Positions 21,960 to 32,922 of a stretch of DNA of 64,000 nucleotides are shown piece after piece (position 1 is the stretch's first letter; each line of letters begins with the position of its first letter). The notes under the pieces are model-generated. The model made no database searches. It worked only from the letters and a program-made list of their open reading frames with translations, and was not told the DNA's origin. The stretch comes from Symsagittifera roscoffensis (lineage: Eukaryota > Xenacoelomorpha > Acoela > Convolutidae): the NCBI RefSeq assembly GCF_963678635.1, contig NC_087067.1, positions 56,207,964-56,271,963 on the forward strand, written 5' to 3'. The translations under genes were made by a program, and so were the position numbers.

Positions 21960-22751
21960 CGCGAAGGCTGAAGGATTCGGAAAATCTTAAAATTTAAAAA
22001 TTCGAATTGTGACGTCACACTTCTGAGAAACGTCAAAAACGGCCACTTTGGAAGAAATCCAAAAGAAAAACACAACAACAACAGTTGCGACGGCGATAAC
22101 AACGATAGTTGCGATAAAAACAACAACGAGAATTGAACGAATAGCAGAGTTGACAGAGACCGCTCCGAGTTGCAACAATTGTGTCGCTACAATCGTTGCA
22201 AGGCCATTCACGCTAACGGTGAAGGGTGGAAACCAGCCTTCCGGAGAGGAAATAAGGGTGTTTTTCCCCGGAAATAAGGGTGTTTTTTCCCCGGAACTTA
22301 AACCATTTTATACAAATTTTCAGCTTCCCGATTATGTCCTGAATTGAATTTAATTAACATCTGAGTTCATTTTCTGACGATGAGAAGCTAGGAGTTAGGG
22401 GAAAGGGTTGGTCCATCTTCGATGGAGATGATAATTTTCATTTACTGAACAAAAACAATCGTAATATAATAAATAGGAGTAGCCCTGTTTTTAGGAGTGA
22501 CCTCGTGGTCTGGGTATACTGAGACCCAGCCATGAGCTCACTAATTTTGCATGTAAGTAAGTTAATTTGAGCTTTCTGGTCGAAGCCGGAGAACAGTAAC
22601 GTTTTTGTCGACCCGACGTTGAAAAGACCCCAAAAGAACTGGCTTTGGTAGAGACGGTGAAAAGCATGTAGAGCTTCGTGTAGACGTCGGCCAGTCGTCT
22701 TATAGCTAAGCTTTATTTTCCGTCGATATGTACTTCCGGGCGAATGTTACA
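21960..22751 (+). repeat. Second-type LTR (LTR3), plus strand, 5'-truncated
   Basis: Reverse-complement match to 59065-59870: shared landmarks are the GTGACGTCACA palindrome (22007-22017), a purine-rich stretch of short AACAACAAC repeats (22068-22120), CCGGAGAGGAAATAAGGGTG, a CTCCTAGCTTCTCATTATC counterpart (22375-22400) and the terminus GAATGTTACA (22742-22751). About 100 bp of the 5' end are missing at the junction with LTR B. Orientation is opposite to all other LTRs here. Confidence 0.75.
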
Positions 22752-22781
22752 TAGATGTTTTTATGGCGCTCCTGGGTGTTA
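22752..22781 (+). promoter_or_regulatory. Candidate primer binding site after LTR3
   Basis: TATGGCGCTCCTGGGTGTT follows the LTR3 end after a short gap. The same sequence, with one base changed, follows LTRs B and D on the minus strand. Conservation beside two unrelated LTR types fits a tRNA primer site, starting at the TGG. The 10-11 nt gap from the LTR edge is longer than usual, and I cannot name the tRNA. Confidence 0.5.
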
Positions 22782-22977
22782 TTTTTTTTAAATATCATGA
22801 CCAGCAGAACCGTTAACGAGCACTCCGCGCCGAGCGAATGCTCATAATAACGCCCTTAATAGGCCCTAACCGCCGGGGCCGAAGGATAGTTCGGAACGCG
22901 GAAGCCATCCGGATTACCGTGAATAGCTTTTCAACCTAGTTAAGACCAAAAATTCTCGATCAGGGAAGGGTGGGGGT
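22782..22977. other. Scrambled junction between two elements
   Basis: Contains a minus-strand fragment of the ORF-C tail at 22879-22930, nearly identical to 14239-14290 (encoding NPDGFRVPNYPS), flanked by sequence with no match in the window. It then passes directly into truncated LTR C. It looks like a multi-step repair or recombination product. Confidence 0.6.
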
Positions 22978-23828
22978 TCATTGGCTCAAGAGTCAGGTAC
23001 ACTATCTCTTGTGTTTGTCTACCTCGAACGGTCGAAGCCAATTAGGTTCACTTGCGACATGAGACTAAAACTCTCGTTACAGCTTAAAAGCCACTACCAA
23101 AATACCTCCCACTCTAGAAAATAATAACGTCCCCATACTTAGGTCTCAAAATACCCAAAACTTGCGAACGCCGTTAAAAGCAGGGTCGGAACAGTCCGTA
23201 CAGTTACTTTTTATTAGACAGTGGAACTTTGATCCATTGCAGATGGATCAACCTAAAACTCTCCTTACCTCAACATAAAAATTATAAAACACACTCAAGA
23301 AAATCAAATTGGGTACTCACATACCAGCAAACTCGAGAACAGGAGTAACTAAATTAACTAGCGACTCTAGCATTAATGTAATCGAATACATTTTGAGAAG
23401 TTTGCTTTCAAGGAATTCCAATAAAGGAAATGAGTTTTGACTTGAGAATAAAGTTTATGGGGCTGAACCATTGGGAGATATCGGCTGTCCACCTTTCCAC
23501 TGAAGGTTCACTCTGGTTTACTTCTAATCAAGATGTTCTTCTCTGGTGATCGTTGTGTCTCCTATTTCAGGATAAGACAGCTCTACTCTCTTGTGATTTT
23601 TATGTCTGGAAATTGCGAATAGCAATTTCTCGCTGCTTTTTTTTTTACTACTCTCCCACGACTGTAGTTCAGTTGTTCTGATCTCATATTTTTTGAAATT
23701 TTCAGTTGTCGCGATAAAGTTGAGCATGACATGTTCAATTCGAATTTTCGAAAAATTTCATTTCACCCAAAAAATCACGTTGTTCGAATTGCTCAAGGTC
23801 AAACTTCCAAATATGACCGACTGGCACA
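22978..23828 (-). repeat. LTR C (3' LTR of element 2), 3'-truncated
   Basis: Begins TGTGCCAGTC at 23828 and aligns with LTRs A, B and D until CATTGGCTCAAGAGTCAGG at 22978, so about the last 80 bp of the LTR (including the CA end) are missing. It shares more details with LTR D (for example the TCTTGTGATTTTTATGTC segment and the AACTAGCGACTCTAG segment) than with A or B, supporting a C-D pair. Confidence 0.8.
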
Positions 23829-23840
23829 TACTCCCCGGAC
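23829..23840 (-). promoter_or_regulatory. Polypurine tract of element 2
   Basis: GTCCGGGGAGTA in sense direction, abutting LTR C and identical to the tract at 13645-13656. Confidence 0.75.
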
Positions 23841-24269
23841 TCGAAATCGATATCCTCATCGAGTGTTGCCGTCTGCCAGTCAATCCCCAGAATATTGATT
23901 GTTGCTCAAGATACAGTGCCAGTGGTCATTTACAGAAGTTTGCAGCAGACTTAAATTTATCTACACCCCAAAATTCTCAACCATGCAAAGTTGTCACACT
24001 ATCGCTAAACAGCAATCAAAATCTGCATACACCTGCACCCTGAATTTCCGCTTTGCAAGCTAATGATTAAAATTTTTTTTTGTCTTATCCAATCAGAAAA
24101 TTGTCATGCAGCATTTTGATTCATATAAAAATTATAGCATATTAATAACAATGTTTCGTTTCGGTAAAATTAATTTTCGCGAATTCAGATTTTATCCGAT
24201 TTCACGCTCGAGCCCCTTTCCTTTCCTCTCAAGACTCAAGACTCAAGAATCCCCCACTGGGCTCCGTGC
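23841..24269 (-). other. 3' untranslated region of element 2
   Basis: Aligns with 13657-14059 of element 1, including the CTCAAGACTCAAGACTCAAG run at 24230-24249. Confidence 0.7.
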
Positions 24270-27200
24270 TCATTTTGCGTTCTTCGCCTTTGAGGTGCTG
24301 GTCCTTGAAACAATTGACACCGTAATTTGCTTCAGCAGCGCTTCCTTATCATCGGAGCTGATCACGATCTCTTCCTAAACCTTTAGCTGTTCGTAAGATC
24401 GCATCCACTCCCTCTTTTCCTAGAAAATTTTCGCTTGGTTTGGCAAACCCCTCACCTTTGATTTTCTATTCGAGCAAAAGGAGTTGTGAAGACTCAAGCT
24501 CACGTTTCTTCGCCAGGTCCTCTTCCAGTATTGATTCCATCGCCATGGTATTATCGCTAGACACTCTACCGACTCTCTTCCATCCCGTCGTGATCGCATT
24601 TTGGTGGGTCAGCAAAGGTCTCTTGAAGGCTTCCGGTCCTATCTCTGCCAGGAACTGTCGGTATTCTTTCTGATGCTTTTTCATGTGGTCTTTCGTCACC
24701 ATATACAACCAAGATGTCAATGTCGCGCAAAACCACGGGAAGAACCTTATGCGGCTCCACACGTGCCTGACCTCCATCGGTATGGCGAATACCTTGCACG
24801 CAGTTTCATTCAACTCGAGTCTCCTGCTGTATTCAATAGCGTATATCGACTCTGCCGTCGGTGCCCTCGATTCTTGATATTTTGTCACGTTCTCCTCGAT
24901 CCATCGTAACGCCAACATTGTGCTCACTATCAAGACGGTCACCTTCTGTCTATGATTGGGTAATCCAATCTACTGAATTTCTTCAACGTCCCACACTAGG
25001 CAGAGGTTTGCGTGTTCTGGGTACCATACCGTCTAAGCCAGACAGTGGCATGGGCATTCCCATGTGTAATGTCGATGCTCCGGAGATTACGTTCTCCCGA
25101 AGCTTCCAACAGAGGTCCCAATTGGATCATCTTCTCACACATCGCATCATTTTCCTCCAGGTTTGGGGCACTATTCGTCGGTTTCCCGATCAAGTTTTGT
25201 CTCTCACCTTCCAAACCCAAAAGTTTTTCCCCCCAGATTTCACTCAAGTCATCTCTTTGTTCCCTTGGCACCGTTCCCCGGGTTTTTCTCAACAATCTAT
25301 GTGAGTGGTGCGACATTCGAGCCAGTCGTACACAATTGGGCACCGAGAAGGCTTTGTCTATTAGTATTCTCTGGCTGGATACCTCAACCATCGCCATGTG
25401 TAATGGATAGTGACTTCCACATAGGTTGGCCATTACTGATCCTACCAGAGACTTCACATTTACAGGCAGACCATAAAGTTCACTCACGGGAAATCCCATT
25501 TCCGCCTCAAGACCAACCTTCCACCCTCTGAGTTATTTGCAATGCCCCAGGCCATGACCACACGCTCAATGCTGTCACCAAGTGGTGCTCCGAATCCAAC
25601 ATCTCCAGCGACTGTAGAATGCACATCCTCGAGAAGAAACCTAAAGCCGTTGCGATGTTCACAGTAGTGTTCGTGTAACACTCCGCCACTATTTGTACTT
25701 CACTTTTCTCTCTTTCTGTGATGTCACCAAACCAAGCAACTAGGTCTTCTCTCTGGAAAGACTGTATTCTGACACAGGACCCTCCGTCACAAGTGTGCTC
25801 TCCGCTTCCACACGTCAGGTCAAGACAATTACCTGGTTCCATATTCTTCGCCGCTCCGGGCTTACTCGTTGCTTTGCCCGACTCCTTGCTCTGGGGCAAG
25901 ATCAGTTTGTGTATCACGTTCAGAGTTCCCAAGTCCTCATCTTTCGTTGGCGCCAGCCTCACTCGCTCCGTGACCTCTTCAATCAGACTTGCGTGGGGAT
26001 GTGGACACCAGGAGGGCCTCAGCATTTTCCAAACCACTCCTAAACTCGTGATCAGCATGCCATTTAACGTTCCCCATTTTTGATTCTACTCTCTTGTTCA
26101 AACGCGGCACGCTTATTACCTTGGGCGTTGTCTCAAGAATCAGACCCAAGCTTGGTTTTTCTCTTTCCACGGGATCAATCTCGATTACTTCTCCGTCCAA
26201 AATTTTAACAGCTCCGTCACTTCGTGGTTCCTGTGAGCGCTTCGGGCTTCCGAGTTCAAGAAAGGGTTGTACAAAATCCCCATTACTCCAGATACATATT
26301 GATATTCCCCACGTTTGTTGGGTCCCGAGTACTCCCCAGCCGAGGCTAAGTTACGGTGCACGTCATGTCCCTCCTCGAATTTCTTGTTGTAGAATCTTCG
26401 TATCTCGTCGAGTTTCCCATGATTCTCCAGAGAATGCCTGGACTTGTCGTCCTTCTCTATCCCAGTACTCTGATATACGTTCAGGATGACCGTGGAGATT
26501 CTCCTCTCCATAGTCTTACTTCCCGTCGCCTTCTGCTGACACGCTTGGATGGTACTGTCGGTCATCACGGACATTATCCACCTCAAGAAACAAGTAGCAT
26601 CTTTTCTCCTTGACAGGCTCAAACCTGAAATATCTCTGGCGACATGCTGCATCAGCATTTGATAAACCTCCAGATTCTTGCCGCCCAGCTTCAACTTGTC
26701 GCGTGAAGTCAACATCTCCAGCTCTATTCCCACCAAGCTCCACGCGGACATCTTCTGTCCCGCTGTTCCGACAAAGGGGTTTGCCATCAATGGCAGCGCG
26801 GACGAGGGTGTTTGCATCGCCTCTTCGATGTGATCCGTATGGGTTTGCCAAGTTCGTTTCAGCTGGCTCCCCAATTCTATTTTGTTAATCTCGGCTTTCT
26901 GTTGGGTAGCCCAATTGCGACGCTTGCGGGGCACTCCACGATCGAGTTTCTTCAGGCAGTCCTCCAGCTCCTTCATTGTCTCCAGAGCCACCCACCAGGG
27001 TCGAGCGGTATTCCTCGTCGCATTCTTCTCTTTTCACTTGTTTCCCAGTAGCCTGGTGCTCGTTTCAGATCCACTCTTTGCCGACATCCACTTCCCAAAT
27101 TTGCCCGCTCGTTGAGCCCCGTTTCTTGTTTTGCTTCTGGGGTATGAAGTCTTCTTCTGTTGCCAAATTCGTCGGGACCTCCACCTTTTTCATCACCTCG

Positions 27201-28353
27201 AGCAGGCTTTCTTGGTTCGGAGCCGCCCTTGTAGGTTGCTGTCTTCCACCGCGCAAGAATCATAGGAGCCGTCTCCCTCAGGCTATTTTCAGAGACGGCG
27301 TCTGCCGAGAGACTACTCAACTCCTCTGCCTCTCTCTTCCTCTTCGAGACTTTGCACCTTTACTTGGGGGCGTCGCCGCTATCATCACTGATTCGATTTC
27401 TTTGTCGCCGTCCAGCCCTTCAAACTCTTGCCTCCCCTCTACGGCAAGTTTTGGTCGTTTGAACATTTTTGGTCTTCGGCTCCGTTTCTCTCACTTTGAC
27501 CATCTTGCCCAACAGCTCTTTCCTCGCCTTCTCGTCCAGTCCTGTGCCCATCAAGATGGGTTCCCCGAAGTTCACTACTGTGTTCCATAGCTCTTCTTTA
27601 AAGTTCTCTAGCATGGTCTAACTTTTCGTCTCCTGGTTAAATTCATTCAAGAATTCCCGCCACGCCCTCTCATCCAGAGTCTCCAGCAACATCAACTTAT
27701 TTCCCTCGAAAGTGTTTTTTACTTTCTTTGGTACTCAAGAATATCATTCCCATATTGGAGATCTCGCTGGTCAAGGGTAGTTCCAGGTTTTTGCGAGGGG
27801 ATGATGTCAGAGGTGGCGTGACCGTGTTCGCCCAATCGTCTTCACTCATGTCCTGCAGCATTTCCTGAGTGGTGAAGTCTTCCTCGTCTGGTTTCAGCGC
27901 AGGCGTATTCCCCACTTTCATTTCTTCTCCTGCTTCACTGAGAGTCTCGTCCATGCTTTCCCCTTCTGACTCAGCTCGCCTTCTCTCAAGTACGTCTCTA
28001 AACTTGTTTTGCACGGGACCGCTTCTCTTATCTCCAGAGTTGCCCACTGATAGGGGTGAGGGTGTAGCTGGTTCCTGCTTCTTGTATCTAGTGAGGGCTA
28101 CATATAAGGGGCCAGCAGGATCTAGCTCATTTTCTTCTTGCTTTATCTCCAGTCGCTCCAGCCCAAAAGGTGCTCGATATTTTCTCGTGCCGAACTTTAT
28201 TTCATCTTTCAAGAATATGTGTCCATCCTCCACAATCAGTCTTCCATCGTCCCAAACCGGCAGCATGTTCTCCAGATCCAACTGATCGAGCGTTCTCAAG
28301 ATGTCCCGAACCTCGAACTTTGGAGGCATTGAACCCGTCATCTTCTTTATCAA
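24270..28353 (-). pseudogene. ORF-C, distal part: large uncharacterised protein, frameshifted
   Basis: Successive minus frames (28353-27697, 27614-27420, 26991-26185, 26058-25507, 25499-24996, 24942-24466, tail to 24270) together read as one protein, because each aligns in order with the better preserved copy at 60927-63959. Shared landmarks: GILYNPFLNSEAR (26270), the cysteine set C-x4-C-x6-C-x4-C in CLDLTCGSGEHTCDGGSC (25827), IDKAFSVPNCVRLARMS (25340), PLLEASGERNLRSI (25100), a short hydrophobic run VTVLIVSTMLALRW (24945-24905) and IGPEAFKR (24640). At least six frame breaks and an in-frame TAG near 24970 are present. The N-terminal part is acidic. I recognise no known family. Being the last ORF, with clustered cysteines and a hydrophobic run, it could be Env-like, but the run (12-13 residues) is short for a membrane anchor. 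Confidence 0.65.
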
Positions 28354-28407
28354 GTAATAGGACCTCGTTCAACACAATGAGGATGTCTGCCAACTCGTAG
28401 AATCCCC

Positions 28408-29343
28408 TTAAGGCGTGAGATACGTCCACCCATGCCGCTGAGATACGTCCAACCGATGAAATGCCACCAGCTCGCCATGAATCAAGAGCACTAGCGTCAG
28501 GTAACCGTCAATTCGAAGTGTCTCCACTCCTCTGCTGAACATGTATGCTGGACCCATGTTAAACATGTATCTGGGATGAACCAAGTACAGGGCCAGCAAG
28601 AAGTTTATGTGCATATTCAACAGCTCTTGCACGAATGCTTCGAATATGGTGTCCTTCGCGTAGAACACTTTAGCCATGTACTTCTTCTCCCAACAAGGAC
28701 TCAAGAATCTCAAGATTTCGCAATCTTTCCTCGTTCTCAGCTCGTCTTTGGCATGCTCCCTCCAGAATCCTCCAATAATGACTTCGTTCGCCGCTGTGAC
28801 GAATCTCCCCACCGTCATCTCCCTACTCTCTGCCATTTCCAGCTGCCCCTCAAGAAATTCCCATATCTGCTTGACAAGAGGTGGAGCCTTCTCCCGCGTC
28901 TTGTCCGTAGCATTCTCGAGCCTTGGGGTCATGAACGGCCACCTGCCTCTCTCTTGTGTCAGACGGAATGCCATCGCTTCCAATTGTTTCTCGACCGCAG
29001 CCACGTTTCTCCTTTCATTGCTTGGTCCCCTCGCTTTTCTGGCGGAGCTTGTGATCGTCAGATCCATACCTCGGAACCATAGGCTGGCTGTTAGGTGGCT
29101 TATTATCGGATGATCATCCCCTATATCTGGACTAAATTTCAATTGTCGAGCAAAATTCGAAATCTCAAGTAATAGGACATCGTGCAACACAATGAGGATG
29201 TCTGCCAACTCGTAGAATCCCCTCAAGGCGTGAGATACATTCTCTTGCACCTCATTCATTGCCGCAAACAATGTCTGGATAGCTTCCTTTGATGGAACTT
29301 TGGAGGAATTGAGCCAATCATAATCTTTGCTTGCGTTGTCCAT
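28408..29343 (-). CDS. ORF-C-region protein, duplicated copy P
   Basis: A 311-codon frame without recognised fold. It has VSHALRGFYELADILIVLHD near the start, Arg/Lys/Glu-rich helices in the middle and a hydrophobic, aromatic C-terminal third (MHINFLLALYLVHPRYMFNM). Residues about 40-300 duplicate the frame at 30950-30048 almost perfectly. The frame begins inside other element sequence (SKEAIQTLFAAMNEVQENV), matching VWEAIQTLFAAINEVQDNV in the frame at 31414-31049, so the true start lies upstream in a longer protein. Function unknown. Confidence 0.5.
   Translation of the reverse strand: MDNASKDYDWLNSSKVPSKEAIQTLFAAMNEVQENVSHALRGFYELADILIVLHDVLLLEISNFARQLKFSPDIGDDHPIISHLTASLWFRGMDLTITSSARKARGPSNERRNVAAVEKQLEAMAFRLTQERGRWPFMTPRLENATDKTREKAPPLVKQIWEFLEGQLEMAESREMTVGRFVTAANEVIIGGFWREHAKDELRTRKDCEILRFLSPCWEKKYMAKVFYAKDTIFEAFVQELLNMHINFLLALYLVHPRYMFNMGPAYMFSRGVETLRIDGYLTLVLLIHGELVAFHRLDVSQRHGWTYLTP
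28451..29238. repeat. 788-bp direct duplication, copy P
   Basis: Matches 30175-30962 at a constant offset of 1724 bp with only a handful of differences seen by eye. A further short piece of the same unit's end lies at 28352-28440, so the region underwent more than one duplication step. Confidence 0.92.
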
Positions 29344-30047
29344 GAGTTTTTCTTGATGTCACAAGTGTGGAAGTAAACTGCTGCCGTGTATCCGATAAAC
29401 ACGGGATCCCAGCCATCGGCGAATTTCCTCTGCTGTTTCTCCATCGCAGCTCTGGCGTCCAGGGATGGGACCACCAGAGGGCTATTCATCCCCAAGGTCA
29501 CTCTCCTGACTATCGGGAACTCGGGAAGAACGGTGGACAGAATGTCTTTCTCTAGTACCATTTCTAGCTCCCTCTTCACCAACTCGAAGCTCCCCTTCCA
29601 CGCCGGGATTCTCAAGATTTCTCTCCTGTCTGCCGTCAAAGAATTCAAATTCCAGAGCTTGGGGTAAGTTTCAATGGGACTTTCACGCTTCCCCCATTCT
29701 GCATTGTAGCCTCCCCCGGAAATTGAACACCACTAATTCGGGGTACTTGATCTTCCCAAAAGAGCACTGTGTCACTCATTCGTGCCGTCAGCGCCTCTTG
29801 TCGGCACCAATTCAACGCCGTCCCATCTCGTACGCTTTTCAGGCTCATTGCGATATGCCGCCACAAGAGGATCCGGAAAGTCATACGTCACCGCTGGCCC
29901 GTATATACAGGTTACGACCTCGCCAAGCCCCCTGATCACTCCCAACGGGTCAGATCTCATAGCCAAGCACAGATCAGTTATCAGATGGATACCACCATTC
30001 GCCTCCCTCCATTCCTCTCTCGTCTTGGGATTCCTTTCTTCGCCAGT
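29256..30047 (-). pseudogene. ORF-C-region fragment between the two duplicated copies
   Basis: Minus frames continue directly from copy Q: after its stop (TAG near 30048) the next frame gives TREEWREANGGIHLITDLCL and CIYGPAVTYDFPDPLVAAYR (29966-29772). The frame at 29648-29256 then carries VLPEFPIVRRVTLGMNSPLV and DGWDPVFIGYTAAVYFHTCD. These look like one globular protein broken by several indels. No family is recognised. Confidence 0.45.
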
Positions 30048-30950
30048 CTAGTGTCGGTTTTGCATCAGAAGATACTCTACCAGCAACGTCTTCAGCCCGG
30101 CAGTGCACTTGTATATGTAGGTTTCTCTACTTGGGTGGGTTTTCTCCATCGACAGGGGCTCCCCATATTTCATCAACCGATGAAATGCCACCAGCTTGCC
30201 ATGAGTCAAGAGCACTAGCGTCAGGTAACCGTCAATTCGAAGTGTCTCCACTCCTCTGCTGAACATGTATGCTGGACCCATGTTAAACATGTATCTGGGA
30301 TGAACCAAGTACAGGGCCAGCAAGAAGTTTATGTGCATATTCAACAGCTCTTGCACGAATGCTTCGAATATGGTGTCCTTCGCGTAGAACACTTTAGCCA
30401 TGTACTTCTTCTCCCAACAAGGACTCAAGAATCTCAAGATTTCGCAATCTTTCCTCGTTCTCAGCTCGTCTTTGGCATGCTCCCTCCAGAATCCTCCAAT
30501 AATGACTTCGTTCGCCGCTGTGACGAATCTCCCCACCGTCATCTCCCTACTCTCTGCCATTTCCAGCTGCCCCTCAAGAAATTCCCATATCTGCTTGACA
30601 AGAGGTGGAGCCTTCTCCCGCGTCTTGTCCGTAGCATTCTCGAGCCTTGGGGTCATGAACGGCCACCTGCCTCTCTCTTGTGTCAGACGGAATGCCATCG
30701 CTTCCAATTGTTTCTCGACCGCAGCCACGTTTCTCCTTTCATTGCTTGGTCCCCTCGCTTTTCTGGTGGAGCTTGTGATCGTCAGATCCATACCTCGGAA
30801 CCATAGGCTGGCTGTTAGGTGGCTTATTATCGGATGATCATCCCCTATCTCTGGACTAAATTTCAATTGTCGAGCAAAATTCGAAATCTCAAGTAATAGG
30901 ACATCGTGCAACACAATGAGGATGTCTGCCAACTCGTAGAATCCCCTCAA
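30048..30950 (-). CDS. ORF-C-region protein, duplicated copy Q
   Basis: A 300-codon frame nearly identical to copy P over 260 residues. It then continues with a different C-terminus (KYGEPLSMEKTHPSRETYIY, KCTAGLKTLLVEYLL). Because it leads smoothly into the following fragment, Q is probably the original position and P the derived one. Function unknown; the central part is helical and charged. Confidence 0.5.
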   Translation of the reverse strand: MRGFYELADILIVLHDVLLLEISNFARQLKFSPEIGDDHPIISHLTASLWFRGMDLTITSSTRKARGPSNERRNVAAVEKQLEAMAFRLTQERGRWPFMTPRLENATDKTREKAPPLVKQIWEFLEGQLEMAESREMTVGRFVTAANEVIIGGFWREHAKDELRTRKDCEILRFLSPCWEKKYMAKVFYAKDTIFEAFVQELLNMHINFLLALYLVHPRYMFNMGPAYMFSRGVETLRIDGYLTLVLLTHGKLVAFHRLMKYGEPLSMEKTHPSRETYIYKCTAGLKTLLVEYLLMQNRH

Positions 30951-30962
30951 GGCGTGAGATAC
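30175..30962. repeat. 788-bp direct duplication, copy Q
   Basis: See copy P: same length, offset 1724 bp. Confidence 0.92.
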
Positions 30963-31048
30963 GTCCGCCCATGCCGCTGCCGATTCCGACTTCAGAAGTC
31001 TTAAGTTCGTGGGTCCAACTCTCGATTGGGGGCTGCCATCAACACCCT

Positions 31049-31768
31049 CTACGCGTTCCCCTCCGCTATGAGGATCAAGATAGCGTATACAAATTGCAAC
31101 GCAGGCGGCATGCTTGCGTAACCCGGGGACGTTGTAAACGCGACCTTCGTTTTGGTTCCGAATCGAGAAGTCACATTATCTTGCACCTCATTAATTGCTG
31201 CAAACAATGTCTGGATAGCTTCCCAGACCTTTTTGGGCGTCGGTGCATCACTTTTCAGATGCTCCAGAAGCCCCGCCGTATGCAAGTGATCGTTCATTCC
31301 AGCAACAGTAGCAGCTCCGGTTCGCAAGGCATTTCTGATTTGATTGCCACCACCAGAATCAGCATCTGGTTCAATCCCGCACCAGGCAGCAGGTACACTA
31401 GGGTTTCCGGCCAAAACAGCTTCGGAGACGTCCTCTCGAAATCAGAGCCCACCACGATGATTACTCTTGCGGCTCCTGGATCCGATCGATCATACACCGC
31501 CAATTTCGTGGCCAACTGTGCGTTTCGTACCTTGAGTCCCGTACCTTGAGTCGTTTGCTAGTTTTCCGCCCTCGTAAGCAGCATCTGGGAGTCCCATGTC
31601 TTTCGGCTCCAGTAATTTGTCCACCACCCTCAGCTGCGCAGGAGTAGACAACCGGAATCTAGTTCTTGCTATACTTGTTCGGTGTTTGGGGGGCTCCACT
31701 ATGAGCCCTGGACTCCCCAACAGCTTGAGTGGCCTATAGTTGATCGTTCCATTACTGATTTCGGACAA
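31049..31768 (-). pseudogene. ORF-C-region, N-terminal part
   Basis: Three overlapping minus frames (31768-31490, 31515-31294, 31414-31049) combine to a protein beginning near the end of ORF-B. Visible segments are NGTINYRPLKLLGSPGLIVE, AVYDRSDPGAARVIIVVGSD, LFWPETLVYLLPGAGLN and, after a frame change, GMNDHLHTAGLLEHLKSDAP. The order and composition fit a globular domain with a central beta strand (VIIVVG). No known family is recognised. An acidic EDDGDGRYDWDL stretch just upstream may belong to it. Confidence 0.45.
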
Positions 31769-31806
31769 ATCCCAGTCATATCTGCCGTCTCCATCATCCT
31801 CGCTCT

Positions 31807-32922
31807 CTAGAAGTGTGCTTCATGGGCCTTCAACCAATCCACACAATGGTGTCGACTCAAGTCCTCATGTGACACGCGCTTGAGCCCCAGGGTCTCCGCC
31901 AACTCCTGTCTGCATTCCAGATCTTCCAGGTCCAATTCCTTTATCATGTCTAGATAACGTGCCCGGCTCGTCTCCGTCGGTATCTCCACTCTCTTCTTAT
32001 CCACCACCACCAGTGAGGATACCACCGAACTTTGGAATGTTGACGATTCTGCTTCTAGGGCCTCCATCGGTGTGGACCCCGGTAGTCTGTTCCAGCTGCT
32101 CCTCGCGCTGTCTCTCGAATCGACTCTCACTTCCAGGCCATTGAACAGGGATCTCGTGGCAAAGAAAGGGAGCACCGGGGTTGGACCGAATGTGAACTGG
32201 GCCAACTCCAGCAGGTCCGCTTCCAGCGTATTTATGTGTCTGTGGAAGACGCTATTCAGCCATTCCACACCTTTAGGCCTTTCAAAATGGATGCTATCCA
32301 AAGAATCGTCATCCGGGAAGGATCGCTCCATTATGTCTGCCACATCCAACAACCTAACGGGGATCACGCTCCTCTGCTGTATTTGCCTAATTATTTCGTT
32401 GATGTTGCGCACTTTCTCATTCATTCCCATCGCATGCTCATCGGCCTTCATGTTATAAGGGATGGTGCAAATCGTGAGTATAGCAGGATCCATCTGAAAC
32501 CTCAACCCCTCAAGGATGCAGTTCATCTTTTCATGTAGCCTCATTACCTTCTTCGGTTCACCTCTGGACACGTCATTGGTTCCCATCATCAGAGTCACCG
32601 TGTACATCTTCACCATGTCCAACATCTCAAGTGATGCCAACAACTGAGGTGTTGCGGCTCCAGAAAAGCTCAAGACTCCAGTCTGCCAATGCGACTGGAC
32701 CCGAGTCAGCACTCGTATCAGGCTGTCCCCTATGATTAAGTGGACCGCACCCTCCGGTATTCTCGGCTGTGCGTAATACTCGGCCCATGACGAGTCATGG
32801 AAACATCCCTTCTCTCCCGCTGTGCCGTGGTCCAATCCATACGGTTGTGTCTGTGATAGCTGCCATCGGTATTCTTTTTGTAACTTGCTATCACCACACT
32901 CCTGATTGGTTGGTCTCTCCAA
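31807..32922 (-). CDS. ORF-B C-terminal part: SGNH (GDSL-type) hydrolase domain
   Basis: A 371-codon frame with the four SGNH blocks in order: block I HLIIGDSLIRVL (Ser67), block II SFSGAA (Gly88), block III MMGTNDVSRGE (Asn116) and block V DSIHFERPKG (Asp209, His212). All catalytic residues are present. SGNH hydrolases are serine esterases, lipases or acetylesterases; the substrate here is unknown. After the domain come about 130 residues with PTPVLPFFATRSL and a C-terminal DLSRHHCVDWLKAHEAHF. The first ~50 residues overlap the preceding frame and end the coiled-coil part. Known precedent: esterase domains occur in ORF1 of some CR1-like LINEs and in bdelloid rotifer Terminons; one 3' of integrase in an LTR element is unusual. 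Confidence 0.8.
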   Translation of the reverse strand: MERPTNQECGDSKLQKEYRWQLSQTQPYGLDHGTAGEKGCFHDSSWAEYYAQPRIPEGAVHLIIGDSLIRVLTRVQSHWQTGVLSFSGAATPQLLASLEMLDMVKMYTVTLMMGTNDVSRGEPKKVMRLHEKMNCILEGLRFQMDPAILTICTIPYNMKADEHAMGMNEKVRNINEIIRQIQQRSVIPVRLLDVADIMERSFPDDDSLDSIHFERPKGVEWLNSVFHRHINTLEADLLELAQFTFGPTPVLPFFATRSLFNGLEVRVDSRDSARSSWNRLPGSTPMEALEAESSTFQSSVVSSLVVVDKKRVEIPTETSRARYLDMIKELDLEDLECRQELAETLGLKRVSHEDLSRHHCVDWLKAHEAHF

